NCBI GenBank assembly: GCA_025934635.1
Contig: JAICWX010000092.1
Location: 1-26,784 of the forward strand
DNA from: Streptosporangiaceae bacterium
GTDB lineage: Bacteria; Actinomycetota; Actinomycetes; Streptosporangiales; Streptosporangiaceae
DNA: 26,784 bases
Reading direction: 5' to 3'
Part shown: piece by piece, positions 15,789-23,921 of the stretch
How positions within the stretch are numbered: the first letter of the stretch is position 1
Layout: every line of letters begins with the position of its first letter
Translations under genes and position numbers: made by a program
Notes under the pieces: model-generated
What the model was told of the DNA's origin: nothing
The model's input: the letters and a program-made list of their open reading frames with translations, nothing else
The model's database searches: none

Positions 15789-17366
15789 GCTTGTTCCGCC
15801 CCGCAGGGTGACGGCCCGCATCGTGACCGCCCGCATCGTGACGGCAGAGAGCAGCGCCGCCGCGGCGACCAGCGCCGCCGACAGGTACAGGGCCGCGTGC
15901 AGCGCGCCGGTGAAGGCCGCGAATCCGGCCCGGATGATCTGGTCCAGCGGGCTGCTGCCGCCGGCCGAGCCGCCGTGCGGGAGGGACACCGAGCCGGTCT
16001 CGATCACCTGCAGCACGTACGCCTGCAGCGCGGGCGAGGCGTGCAGGTGCGTCAGCCGGCTGACCAGCCCGGACCGCAGCTCGGCGTTGACGACGGCACC
16101 CAGGATGGCGATGCCCGTGACCGCGCCGAACTCCCGGCTGGTGTTCGTGGCCGACGCGGCCATCCCCGATCGCTCGGCCGGTACCGCCCCGAGTACCGAT
16201 GAGGTAACCGGCACGACGCAGGTGCCGATGCCCAGCCCGGCCAGCCCCAGCGCCGCGGCGAGCGGCAGGTAGGCGGGGCTCGGGTTGATCACCACGTTCG
16301 TCGTCAGCAGGCCCGCCGCGAACAGCACGCACCCGGCCACCAGCAGCCAGCGGGCGCCGACGGCGGATATCCAGCGGCCCGCCAGCAGCGACGCGATGAT
16401 CATCAGCACGGTCATCGGCAGGAACAGGCCCGCGATGCGGTAAGCGGAGTAGCCGGCGATCACGCCCAGGTACAGCGCGGTGAAGAAGAAGATCGCGAAG
16501 GTAGCGAAATACGTGCAGTAGGCGACCACGTTGGGGGTCGTGAACTCCGATACCCGCAGGTACCTCAGGTCCAGCAGCGGGAACGGCGCGCGGCGCTCCC
16601 ACCACACGAAAGCCACACCGGCCGCCACCGACACCGCGAACAGCGCCAGCACGCCGGGCGCGGCGTAGCCGGCCGTCTCCCCGTTGATGATGCCGAAGAT
16701 CAGGGCGGCGAGCGCGCCGCCGCCGAGCACGGTGCCCGGCAGGTCGACCCGGCCCGCTCCCGGGTCGGCGCTCTCCGGCAGGACCACGGCCGCGACGACC
16801 AGCGCGGCCAGGCCGAAGGTCACGTCGAAGAGGAAAATCCCCCGCCAGCTCCACGCCCCGGTCAGCGCCCCGCCCAGGACCGGGCCGAGCGCGAGCGAGA
16901 ACCCGGATACCGCGGCCCAGACCCCGAGCGCGCGGTTGCGGCTGCGCTCATCGGGATAGAGGTGGCGGATCATCGACAGCGTGCCGGGCTCGCTGGCCGC
17001 CGCTCCCACCCCCATGACCGAACGGGCGGCGATCAAGATCCCGATGCTGGGAGCGAGGGCAGCCAGCGCGGCGCCGGCGCAGTAGACGCCGGCTCCGGCC
17101 AGCATGATCTTCTTGCGGCCGAACTTGTCGCCCAGCATCCCGCAGGCCAGCATGAGGCTGGCGAACGTCAGGGCGTAGGCCCCGACCACCCACTGCAGCG
17201 CGGAGACCCCGCCGTGCAGGTCCGACTGAATGCTGGCCAGCGCGACGCTGACGACCGTGTTGTCGAGGAAGGTCAGGAACAGCAGCGTGCACAGGGAGAC
17301 CAGGGCCAGGGGGCGGCGCCGCGAGATTCCCCGGTCCGTCGCGGCGGGCGCGAGCGCGTCGGCCAC
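15777..17366 (-). CDS. MFS multidrug/export transporter, DHA2 (14-TM) family
   Basis: A 529-aa major facilitator of the EmrB/QacA type, a proton-driven exporter in the cytoplasmic membrane. It has the TM1 motif LDNTVVSVALASIQSDL, motif A GMLGDKFGRKKIML, motif B-like ARSVMGVGAA and antiporter motif C SGFSLALGPVLGGAL. Hydrophobic segments are sufficient for 14 helices. The C-terminus ends in a short basic repeat (VTMRA VTMRA VTLRG). The GTG start lies 3 bases after the stop of the lipoprotein gene, so the two are one operon. The substrate could be a drug or a lipid; the lipoprotein partner makes an envelope lipid worth considering. Confidence 0.92.
   Translation of the reverse strand: MADALAPAATDRGISRRRPLALVSLCTLLFLTFLDNTVVSVALASIQSDLHGGVSALQWVVGAYALTFASLMLACGMLGDKFGRKKIMLAGAGVYCAGAALAALAPSIGILIAARSVMGVGAAASEPGTLSMIRHLYPDERSRNRALGVWAAVSGFSLALGPVLGGALTGAWSWRGIFLFDVTFGLAALVVAAVVLPESADPGAGRVDLPGTVLGGGALAALIFGIINGETAGYAAPGVLALFAVSVAAGVAFVWWERRAPFPLLDLRYLRVSEFTTPNVVAYCTYFATFAIFFFTALYLGVIAGYSAYRIAGLFLPMTVLMIIASLLAGRWISAVGARWLLVAGCVLFAAGLLTTNVVINPSPAYLPLAAALGLAGLGIGTCVVPVTSSVLGAVPAERSGMAASATNTSREFGAVTGIAILGAVVNAELRSGLVSRLTHLHASPALQAYVLQVIETGSVSLPHGGSAGGSSPLDQIIRAGFAAFTGALHAALYLSAALVAAAALLSAVTMRAVTMRAVTLRGGTSKRG
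15808..15845 (-). repeat. 15-bp tandem repeat at the 3' end of the MFS gene
   Basis: Units at 15808-15822 and 15823-15837, plus a partial third, are nearly identical and in frame. They encode the VTMRA repeats at the cytoplasmic C-terminus of the exporter. Replication slippage is the likely origin. Confidence 0.7.
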
Positions 17367-17369
17367 GTG

Positions 17370-17906
17370 TCAGTTCCGGCAGGCCGCGGGCAGCTTGGGG
17401 CTGCCCTTCGGGTACTCCAGGTAGGCCAGCCCGCAGAAGCTCGCGATGGACACCTTCCAGACGCCGCCCAGGTAGACCGCGTTGCCCACCTGGTTCTTCA
17501 GCAGTGGCGTGCCGAGCAGCAGCAGGTCCCAGTGCACGGTGGCCTGCGACGGCGACGAGATGATCACCGAGCTGACCCTCGCGGTCGACCCCATGGCAGC
17601 CTGCCCGAACGACGTCTTGGCCTGGGCCTGGATGAACGCGGCCAGCTGCGACCCGTTCTGCACCAGGGCGAGCCGGCGCGGGATCGGCGCCTTGCCGTTG
17701 AAGACGGTCTTCCAGTTGGCCGTGATCGCGGCTACGGCTGCCGCGCCGCTGACTGGCTCGGCCGCGGCGGTACTCGACGTCGGTTTCGGGGTGGACGGCT
17801 TCGCCGCTGGGCTGCCGCCACCGCCACAGGCGGCCAGGGCCAGGCATCCGGTCGCCGCCAGCACGGCCGATGCCTGACGCAACCCCGGCCAGTGCAGGCT
17901 ACGCAT
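17370..17906 (-). CDS. Secreted lipoprotein resembling MTB12-type low-molecular-weight antigen
   Basis: A 178-aa lipoprotein. The signal peptide runs from MRSLHW to lipobox LALAAC. A Gly/Pro/Ser/Thr linker follows (GGGGSPAAKPSTPKPTSSTAAA). The C-terminal domain has AVAAITANWKTVFNGKAPIPRRLALVQNG, SVIISSPSQATVHWDLLLLGTPLL and GGVWKVSIASFCGL, a layout I associate with the MTB12-like domain (NTF2-like fold) of actinobacterial secreted antigens. Two cysteines (in FCGL and AACRN) could form a disulfide. ATG 17906 is chosen for the signal peptide; no strong ribosome-binding site. It is followed 3 bases later by the MFS exporter, a layout like LprG-P55 in mycobacteria though the lipoprotein family differs. 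Confidence 0.75.
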   Translation of the reverse strand: MRSLHWPGLRQASAVLAATGCLALAACGGGGSPAAKPSTPKPTSSTAAAEPVSGAAAVAAITANWKTVFNGKAPIPRRLALVQNGSQLAAFIQAQAKTSFGQAAMGSTARVSSVIISSPSQATVHWDLLLLGTPLLKNQVGNAVYLGGVWKVSIASFCGLAYLEYPKGSPKLPAACRN

Positions 17907-18001
17907 GGTCGCAGTGTGCCACACCAAAGGCCGCATGCGTACCGATACGGCGCCTACCCGGCCGACACGGCCGGATGATCTTGTAACAGATACTTCCCCG
18001 G

Positions 18002-18031
18002 CTGGACTATGTCCAGGTAAGCGGGTTATAC
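18002..18031 (+). promoter_or_regulatory. Candidate promoter/operator of the flavodoxin-like gene
   Basis: A 15-bp dyad, CTGGAC-TAT-GTCCAG, lies at 18002-18016. Ten bases later TATACG (18026-18031) could be a -10 box, with the left arm of the dyad near the -35 position. The ribosome-binding site of the downstream gene starts about six bases further. Weak as a promoter, clearer as a dyad. Confidence 0.3.
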
Positions 18032-18050
18032 GGGCCGGGAGGAACACCTG

Positions 18051-18767
18051 ATGGCGAGCACGAGTCCGCGCTATGACGATCTGACTGCGCTGTTCATCAA
18101 CTGCACGCTCAAGCCGTCGCCTGAGCTCAGCCATACCCAGGGGCTGATCGAGGTCAGCGCCTCGATCATGGGAAAGCAGGGCGTGCGGGTAGAAACGATC
18201 CGGGCCGTCGACCATGACATCGCGACCGGGGTCTGGCCGGACATGACCGAGCACGGCGCGGCCGCCGATGCCTGGCCGCAGCTGTATCCCAAGGTGCTCG
18301 CCGCGGACATCTTGGTGATCGCGGGCCCGATCTGGCTGGGCGACAACAGTTCGGTCACCAAGCGGGTGATCGAACGGCTCTACGGAAACTCGCACCTGCT
18401 CAACGAGGCCGGCCAGTACGCCTACTACGGCCGGGTGGGGGGCTGCCTGATCACCGGCAACGAGGACGGCGTCAAGCACTGCGCGATGAACGTCCTGTAC
18501 AGCCTCCAGCACCTCGGGTACACCATCCCGCCCCAGGCCGACGCCGGCTGGATCGGCGAAGCCGGGCCGGGGCCGTCGTACCTCGATCCGGGTTCCGGCG
18601 GCCCGGACAACGACTTCACCAACCGCAACACCACGTTCATGACGTGGAACCTGCTGCACCTGGCGCGGATGCTCAAGGACGCGGGCGGCATTCCGGCTCA
18701 CGGCAACCAGCGCTCGGAGTGGGACGCCGGCTGCCGCTTCGACTTCCCCAACCCCGAGTACCGGTAG
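18051..18767 (+). CDS. Flavodoxin-fold NAD(P)H-dependent reductase-like protein
   Basis: A 238-aa soluble protein with the flavodoxin/NADPH-dependent FMN reductase layout: first strand DLTALFINCTLKPSPELSHTQGLIE with a Ser/Thr-rich phosphate-binding loop, then ILVIAGPIWLGDNSSVTKRVIERL as the typical FMN-site loop and dimer helix, and GGCLITGNEDGVKHC near the isoalloxazine pocket. It probably binds FMN and reduces quinones or similar acceptors; the natural substrate is unknown. ATG 18051 has GGGAGG eight bases upstream. It is divergent from the lipoprotein-MFS operon and converges on the S53 peptidase gene. Confidence 0.85.
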   Translation: MASTSPRYDDLTALFINCTLKPSPELSHTQGLIEVSASIMGKQGVRVETIRAVDHDIATGVWPDMTEHGAAADAWPQLYPKVLAADILVIAGPIWLGDNSSVTKRVIERLYGNSHLLNEAGQYAYYGRVGGCLITGNEDGVKHCAMNVLYSLQHLGYTIPPQADAGWIGEAGPGPSYLDPGSGGPDNDFTNRNTTFMTWNLLHLARMLKDAGGIPAHGNQRSEWDAGCRFDFPNPEYR

Positions 18768-18774
18768 CCGCCGC

Positions 18775-18793
18775 CCGTCCCCGCGCAGGACGG
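18775..18793. terminator. Short stem-loop between convergent genes
   Basis: CCGTCC (18775-18780) pairs with GGACGG (18788-18793) around a 7-base loop. It lies in the 33-base gap between two converging genes, so it may act as a weak bidirectional terminator. No T-tract. Confidence 0.4.
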
Positions 18794-18800
18794 CCAGCGG

Positions 18801-20213
18801 TTATGCCGCGTGCGCGAGCTCCGGGACGAGGTATTTCCCGTTGACGCTGCCGAGGCCGGTGACCAGGTTGTAGCCCTTCTTGACCGAGTAGCCGTGCACG
18901 GTCACGCCGGAGAACGAGACCGTGTTGTTACCGGACGCCACCGGGACGAGGCCCGCCGCGTGCCTGGCGCCGAGGGCGTACAGCGCCGGGTTGATCAGCC
19001 CGAGCGAGCGGCCGGCCTCCTGATCGGCGAGCGCGACGATGGCGGCGAACATCGGCGCCGACTCGCTGGTTCCGCAGGACGGCGTCCAACCTCCCTGGCC
19101 GCCGCTGTAGGTCTCGAAGACGTTCACCGCGACGCTGCACGATGCGCTCATCGAGATGTCCGGGATGCCGCGCTGACGGCCGGTGACACCGCGGACGCCC
19201 TTCTGATAGCTGGGCCTGGCGTAGTACGCGGACTTCCCGCCGCCGGTGGCGAGCGGGTTCGGCCCCGCGTCACCGAAGATGAAGTTGCTCACCGCGGTGC
19301 TGTAGGTGTCGTTCCAGGCCGCGTCGTGACCGTTGCGGCCGCCGCTGGCGTTCAGGTTGAGCTTGGTACCGCCCACGGACGTCACGAACGGGCTGGTGGC
19401 GGGCCAGCTCGCGACCGGGTGGCGGTAATAGCTGCCGCTGTTCTGCTGGCCGCTCGCGCCGCTGTCGCCAGAGGAGACGACGATCGTGATGTGGCTCTTG
19501 GCGGCCTGGCTGAAGATGGAGCTGTACGTGTTGACGAAACCCCGCCCGAGGTCCTGCTCGGGCAGCCCCCAGCTCAGGCTGATCACGTCGCCGAGCTTGT
19601 GCTGGACCGCGTACTTGACGCCGAGGGCGAGCTGCTGCAGGTTGTCCTTGCCCACCTCGACCAGCACGAGCTTCGCGTCCGGCGCGCCCGCGTGCGCGTA
19701 TTCGACGTCCAGCGAAGTCTCCCCCGCCCAGCCGACCATGTCGCCGTTGTCGGAGTTGAAGGCCGGCACCTTGCCGAACTTGACGATGCGCAGCGGGGGC
19801 GTGCCCAGGCCCAGGTACTGGTCAAACTGCAGCAGGTCGTTGGCGATCGTCGGTGATCCGAACGCGTCGACGAGCACAATGGTCCGGCCCTTGCCGTTGA
19901 TGCCGCTCTTGTAGAGGGCGGGCAGGTTGTACGCCGCCTCGACCTGGTCAGGAACAAAGCACTTGATCTGGGCAATAGCCTCGCACTGCGCGTCGCTGAC
20001 CGGGACCGGCGTCAGGAACGTGCCACGGACCCTGTCCGTGACCGGATGCACGACCAGCGCGCCCGGACCACTCGCGTGGCCGGCGCTGCTGGCGCCGCCG
20101 ACGTTGCTCGCGGCGCTGGCCGTGCTAGCGGCGCCGGTCCCGCCGGCGACGGCGGCCAAGACAGCGGCGGCAGCGACCACCAACCGGGCAGAACTCGCTC
20201 TGGACATGCGCAT
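18801..20213 (-). CDS. Secreted S53 (sedolisin-type) serine-carboxyl peptidase without prodomain
   Basis: A 470-aa exported protein. A Sec signal peptide (residues 1-~35, ending near ASTASA) precedes the S53 catalytic domain from about residue 85 (CFVPDQVEAAYNLPALYKSG). Catalytic residues are Glu165 and Asp169 in WAGETSLDVEYAHAG, oxyanion Asp250 in SSGDSGASG and nucleophile Ser383 in CGTSESAP. The ~180-residue activation prodomain of typical sedolisins is absent. Two calcium-site aspartates also look lost: the expected D(I/V)xxGxN reads PVASGNN (424-430) and GYDxxTGLG reads GYNLVTGLG (447-455). ATG 20213 with AAAGG upstream; a second ATG lies two codons in. Monocistronic by position. Confidence 0.88.
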   Translation of the reverse strand: MRMSRASSARLVVAAAAVLAAVAGGTGAASTASAASNVGGASSAGHASGPGALVVHPVTDRVRGTFLTPVPVSDAQCEAIAQIKCFVPDQVEAAYNLPALYKSGINGKGRTIVLVDAFGSPTIANDLLQFDQYLGLGTPPLRIVKFGKVPAFNSDNGDMVGWAGETSLDVEYAHAGAPDAKLVLVEVGKDNLQQLALGVKYAVQHKLGDVISLSWGLPEQDLGRGFVNTYSSIFSQAAKSHITIVVSSGDSGASGQQNSGSYYRHPVASWPATSPFVTSVGGTKLNLNASGGRNGHDAAWNDTYSTAVSNFIFGDAGPNPLATGGGKSAYYARPSYQKGVRGVTGRQRGIPDISMSASCSVAVNVFETYSGGQGGWTPSCGTSESAPMFAAIVALADQEAGRSLGLINPALYALGARHAAGLVPVASGNNTVSFSGVTVHGYSVKKGYNLVTGLGSVNGKYLVPELAHAA

Positions 20214-20513
20214 CAGGCAACCTTTACGGCAGATAGGGCAAGCTGGGGCACGCCGACGATAACAGGCCGGGCTAGATCAAATAGCTGGAATCCGAAAAGG
20301 CCAGGCACGCCGCCGCGAGTCGCAGAAAACCGCTCCGCACGAGGACTGAGGAAGGTGCAGAAGCCCGCCGCCGAACTGCTGGCGCGGTTGTCTCGCTATT
20401 CCTTTGCCTGCGGCGGTTCCCCGGCCCCGTCCTGGCTGGCGCGGGTCGCGTGGCGCACCCTCACGGCGGCCGGCGTATCGCCGAGTACCGCTGAGGACTT
20501 ACCGCAGCCGGCC
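20214..20513. other. Intergenic region between the methyltransferase and S53 peptidase genes
   Basis: This 300-base gap separates two minus-strand genes and should hold the peptidase promoter. The part next to the peptidase (about 20265-20300) is relatively AT-rich (TAGATCAAATAGCTGGAATCC). A small CGGCG-TAT-CGCCG hairpin lies near 20471-20483. An open plus-strand frame crosses it, but without a ribosome-binding site I do not call a gene. Confidence 0.4.
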
Positions 20514-21377
20514 TTAAGGCTTGCGCCCGACGCCTCCGGCGCAGGAGACCTCGGGGAGGTTGCCCTGGTGGCCGGGATCCGGCCGCCACTGCGAGACGGT
20601 CACCACTCCGGGCGGCAGGAGTTCCAGGCCATCGAAGTAGCGGCTGATCTGCTCCGGGCTGCGGGGGGTATAAGGGACCCCGCCACTGCCCGCGTTGTAG
20701 CGCCGTATCGCTTCGGTGTAGGCCGGATCGGTATCGGCGCCGTCGTAAACCGCCAGGTAGCTGCCGGACGGCAGGACGGCCAGCAGCCGGCTCACGATCG
20801 ACCGCGCCTGGTCGAAGTCCGCGACCAGGCCGAGGATTCCCATCAGCATCAGGGCGGTGGGCTGCGCGAAGTCCAGCGTCCTGGCCGCTTCCCGCACGAT
20901 CACTTCCGGGTCGCGCAGGTCAGCCTGGATGTAGTCGCACGCGCCCTCGGGGGTGCTGGCGAGCAGCGCCCGGGCATGGACCAGCACCAGCGGGTCGTTG
21001 TCGACGTAGACGATCTTTGACTCGGCGGCCACCTGCTGGGCGACTTCGTGGGTGTTGCTGGCCGTGGGCAGCCCGGTGCCGATGTCCAGGAACTGGCGGA
21101 TACCCGCCTCGCCCGCCAGGTACCGCACCACGCGGACGAGCATGAGCCGGGACTGGCGGGTGAGGTCGGCCATGCCCGGGAAGACTTGCAGGACCATCTC
21201 ACCCGCGCCGCGATCGATTGGGTAGTGGTCCTTCCCGCCGAGCAGGTAGTTCCATACCCGAGCCGAATGCGGCACGGTGGTATCGATGGCACTTCGCTGC
21301 TCGCGCTGATCCTCGTCTCCCGCCGGGGCCTGACCGCGCTCGGGCGGCGGCTGCCGGCTTGCCGGATCGTCGGCCAC
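20514..21377 (-). CDS. SAM-dependent methyltransferase-like protein, DUF574 family
   Basis: A 287-aa protein of the DUF574 (Methyltransf_19) family, strongly expanded in streptomycetes and relatives. The family opening HSARVWNYLLGGKDHYPIDR follows a polar ~35-residue N-terminus. The SAM motif I is FLDIGTGLPT, the acidic end of strand 2 is YVDNDPLVLVHARALL, and DYIQADLRDPEVI and LMGILGLV follow. The fold should bind SAM; no methyl acceptor is known to me. The GTG start at 21377 has AGGAG five bases upstream. It is separated from the aldehyde dehydrogenase upstream by a strong terminator, so it is transcribed on its own. Confidence 0.9.
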   Translation of the reverse strand: MADDPASRQPPPERGQAPAGDEDQREQRSAIDTTVPHSARVWNYLLGGKDHYPIDRGAGEMVLQVFPGMADLTRQSRLMLVRVVRYLAGEAGIRQFLDIGTGLPTASNTHEVAQQVAAESKIVYVDNDPLVLVHARALLASTPEGACDYIQADLRDPEVIVREAARTLDFAQPTALMLMGILGLVADFDQARSIVSRLLAVLPSGSYLAVYDGADTDPAYTEAIRRYNAGSGGVPYTPRSPEQISRYFDGLELLPPGVVTVSQWRPDPGHQGNLPEVSCAGGVGRKP

Positions 21378-21437
21378 GGGAACTCCTGTCTCCTATCGGC
21401 ATCTGACCGAAAGGCTACCGTTCTCCGGGTCGAACAG

Positions 21438-21480
21438 GCGCCGCCCCGCGGGCCACTTCCGGTGGCCTGCGGGGCGGCGC
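21438..21480 (-). terminator. Strong stem-loop terminator after the aldehyde dehydrogenase gene
   Basis: A long GC stem: 21438-21456 pairs with 21462-21480 around a 5-base loop. It has 12 plus 6 base pairs with a single G-T wobble between them. It lies 21 bases past the stop of the aldehyde dehydrogenase and before the methyltransferase start. Confidence 0.85.
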
Positions 21481-21501
21481 TGGGGCGTTACGCGTCAGGC
21501 G

Positions 21502-22881
21502 CTACTTCTCGACGTAGAACAGGCGCTTGTTGACGAACTCGTCGATGCCGAGCGGGCCGAGCTCGCGGCCGAAGCCGGAGCGCTTGGTACCGCCGAACGG
21601 CAGGTCCGCGCCCTCACCGGCCGGGGTGTTGACGTTGGCCATGCCGACCTCCAGCTGCTCGGCGACCTTGACCGCCCGCTCCTCGTCGGTCGACCAGACC
21701 GCGCCGCCGAGGCCGAAGTCCACCACGTTGGCGAGCTTGATCGCCTCGTCGTCGGCGCTGACCTTATAGACCACGGCGACCGGGCCGAACAGCTCCTCGC
21801 GGTAGGCGCGCATCTCCGGGGTCACGCCGGTGAGCACGGCCGGGGCGAAGTACGCGCCCTTGCCGTCGTCGAGCGTGCCGCCGACGTGCAGCGTCGCACC
21901 CTTCGCGACCGCGTCCTGCACCTGGGCCAGCAGGTTCTCGGCGGCCTTACGGGAGACCATCGGGCTGTAGGCCTCATCGGAGTCGTCGCCCGCCGGGCGC
22001 GGCGTCATCGCGGCGGCCCGCTTGACCAGGGCGGCCACGAAATCGTCGTAGACGTCGTCCATGACGATCATCCGCTTGTTGGAGTTGCAGGCCTGGCCGA
22101 CGTTCTCCATCCGGGTGGCCCAGGCGGTCTCGGCCGCGGTCTCGACATCGTCGGTGTCGAGGATGATGTACGGGTCGGAGCCGCCCAGTTCGAGGACGAC
22201 CTTCTTCAGGTTGCGCCCGGCCGTCTCGGCGACCGCGGTGCCGGCCCGCTCGGAGCCGGTCAGCGACACGCCGCGCAGCCGCGGGTCGGCGATCATCTCG
22301 GCGACCTGCTCGTGGGTCGCGAAGAGGTTGACGTATACGCCGTCCGGCACGCCCGCGTCCTTCATGATCTGCGCGATCGCCAGGGCTGAGGTCGGGCAGT
22401 TTTCCGCGTGCTTGAGGATGACCGTGTTGCCGACGATCAGGTTGGGCGCGGCGAACCTGGCCACCTGGTAGTACGGGTAGTTCCACGGCATCACGCCGAG
22501 GACGGGGCCGACGGGCCGGTACTCGACGCGCGCGGTGTCACGGCCGGGCAGCGGCTTGTCCGCGATGAGCCCGGGGCCGTTGTCGGCGTAGTAGTTGAAG
22601 ATGTCGGTGCAGAACTCGGCCTCGCCGACGGCCTGCGCGGGCCGCTTGCCCATTTCTTTGGTGATCAGGGCGGCCAGGTCGGTGGCGCGCTCGGTGAACA
22701 GCTCGGCGATCCGCTTCACGATCGCGGCGCGCTCGGCGACCGGGCGCTGCCTCCATGCCGTGAACGCCTCGGTCGTGGCGGCGAGTGCCTCCGTCGCCTC
22801 CGCGTCCGTCGCGTAGGGGAAACTCTCTGTCACCTCGCCGGTCGCCGGGTCGGTTACCTGATAAGGCGGGGTCTGCGTCAT
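21502..22881 (-). CDS. Succinate-semialdehyde-type aldehyde dehydrogenase (Sad/GabD1-like)
   Basis: A 459-aa NAD(P)-dependent aldehyde dehydrogenase. Visible active-site residues are Asn134 in MPWNYPYYQV, Lys157 in ILKHAENCP, general base Glu231 in VVLELGGSDPYI and catalytic Cys265 in NVGQACNSNKR. The C-terminal LPFGGTKRSGFGRELG is also present. Length and the KHA and ELGGSDP motifs closely resemble E. coli Sad (YneI) and actinobacterial GabD1, which oxidise succinate semialdehyde to succinate. No GABA transaminase lies beside it, so the substrate is inferred. The ATG is preceded by GGAG six bases upstream. It is monocistronic, with a strong terminator behind it. Confidence 0.92.
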   Translation of the reverse strand: MTQTPPYQVTDPATGEVTESFPYATDAEATEALAATTEAFTAWRQRPVAERAAIVKRIAELFTERATDLAALITKEMGKRPAQAVGEAEFCTDIFNYYADNGPGLIADKPLPGRDTARVEYRPVGPVLGVMPWNYPYYQVARFAAPNLIVGNTVILKHAENCPTSALAIAQIMKDAGVPDGVYVNLFATHEQVAEMIADPRLRGVSLTGSERAGTAVAETAGRNLKKVVLELGGSDPYIILDTDDVETAAETAWATRMENVGQACNSNKRMIVMDDVYDDFVAALVKRAAAMTPRPAGDDSDEAYSPMVSRKAAENLLAQVQDAVAKGATLHVGGTLDDGKGAYFAPAVLTGVTPEMRAYREELFGPVAVVYKVSADDEAIKLANVVDFGLGGAVWSTDEERAVKVAEQLEVGMANVNTPAGEGADLPFGGTKRSGFGRELGPLGIDEFVNKRLFYVEK

Positions 22882-23276
22882 TGCCTGCTCCCGGTGTCAC
22901 TGCGGTAAAGGGTCCAGTGAGACAACGCTACGGGAGCCATGTTCCCAGCCCAAGACCCCGCCCCCTCCCCAGCCCGGGAACGGCACCCACCGGTACCGGC
23001 CGGGACGCCCGGCTGGACCGCGTTTACCCAGCCAGGGAGCCGTTTTGCTGGTGCTGGCAGGTGCCGGGTAGGCGACCCGGAGCGCTGGCCGGCCCGACCC
23101 GGTCCGCTATCTGAGGCGGTACACCGCCGAGCCTCCCTATCTGGGCAGTTGGTTGCATACCATGAAACAGCGCCCTAGCGGGCGGTGCGCAGGTCCCTTC
23201 AGGCGGGCAGGGACACTCCCCGTCCGCCCCGGCGCCAGCTCGCGATCGAGACCGGGGACGACTGCGAGGCCCTGGG
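22882..23276. other. Intergenic region upstream of the aldehyde dehydrogenase gene
   Basis: About 395 bases with no gene I can support. A TTGTCT -35-like hexamer (read leftward, near 22920-22925) could belong to the dehydrogenase promoter, with no clear -10. A small GGCGG-TACA-CCGCC hairpin lies near 23114-23127. A 50-codon plus-strand frame from ATG 23161 lacks a ribosome-binding site and runs into the opposing gene, so it is not called. Confidence 0.35.
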
Positions 23277-23915
23277 TTAGTGCCAGCCGTAGCGCTGCTG
23301 CAGCCGGTCCGTGACCCGCTCGAACGGCTCGCGCGGCAGGGCCGCCGCTTCCCGGCGCATCCCGCCCTCGTGCACCCGGATCACCCGGTCCAGGTTGACC
23401 CAGGACGGCCGGTGCTCGCCGTCCCACCTGCCCGCGCCGACGGACACGAAGTCGCCCTCGCCGTCGTGGTCCTTGCTGGTCAGCTGCACGGCCAGGTAGG
23501 TGCCGGCCGGTTCGACGGCCACCACGAGCACCGGCCGGTCCTTACCCCGCCCGTCGTTCTCCTCGAACGGCACCCAGGTCCAGACGACCTCGCCGGGATC
23601 CGGGGCCCCGTCCGTCTGCGGCGAGTAGCTCATCCGTACCGGCCCGATGCGATGCGGATCGACCTCCGCGGTAGCGTCCGGCCCGGACTCGCCCGGCAAG
23701 ACCTCCGCATCCGCCCGCGACGACCGGGCCGGCTCCCGGGCCGGGTGACCGTGTGCCGCACTCGCCGGGGAAGAAGATGAGGAACGGCCCGCCGGCGATG
23801 ATGCCGGCCGCCGGCCTCCTCTCCGCCCCGCCTCCCGCGAGGGCGGCGTCCCGCCCTGGCGGCCGCTCGTCACCACGTCGGCCACGGTCTTGATCAGATC
23901 CCCCAGCAACCCCAT
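23277..23915 (-). CDS. PemK/MazF-like domain protein with long disordered N-terminal linker
   Basis: A 212-aa protein. The C-terminal ~110 residues match the PemK/MazF (type II toxin) fold: PDPGEVVWTWVPFEENDGRGKDRPVLVVAVEPAGTYLAVQLTSKDH, then WDGEHRPSWVNLDRVIRVHEGGM. MazF proteins are mRNA endoribonucleases. The N-terminus has an amphipathic helix (MGLLGDLIKTVADVVTSG) and then ~70 residues of Ser/Ala/Arg/Pro-rich linker. No antitoxin gene is adjacent on either side, so this may not be a classical toxin. There is no Shine-Dalgarno at the ATG, but TATTGT lies six bases before it, suggesting a leaderless mRNA. Confidence 0.8.
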   Translation of the reverse strand: MGLLGDLIKTVADVVTSGRQGGTPPSREAGRRGGRRPASSPAGRSSSSSPASAAHGHPAREPARSSRADAEVLPGESGPDATAEVDPHRIGPVRMSYSPQTDGAPDPGEVVWTWVPFEENDGRGKDRPVLVVAVEPAGTYLAVQLTSKDHDGEGDFVSVGAGRWDGEHRPSWVNLDRVIRVHEGGMRREAAALPREPFERVTDRLQQRYGWH

Positions 23916-23921
23916 GCCGTC

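Noticed and set aside
17907..18701. Extension of the lipoprotein frame to 18701
   Set aside because: It is antisense to the flavodoxin-like gene and would bury the signal peptide and lipobox internally.
20046..21020. Plus-strand frame across the 20214-20513 gap
   Set aside because: It spans two opposing real genes and lacks a ribosome-binding site or recognisable domain.
23161..23313. 50-codon plus-strand frame in the gap before the PemK/MazF-like gene
   Set aside because: No ribosome-binding site; it overlaps the 3' end of the opposing gene and is Arg/Pro-rich.
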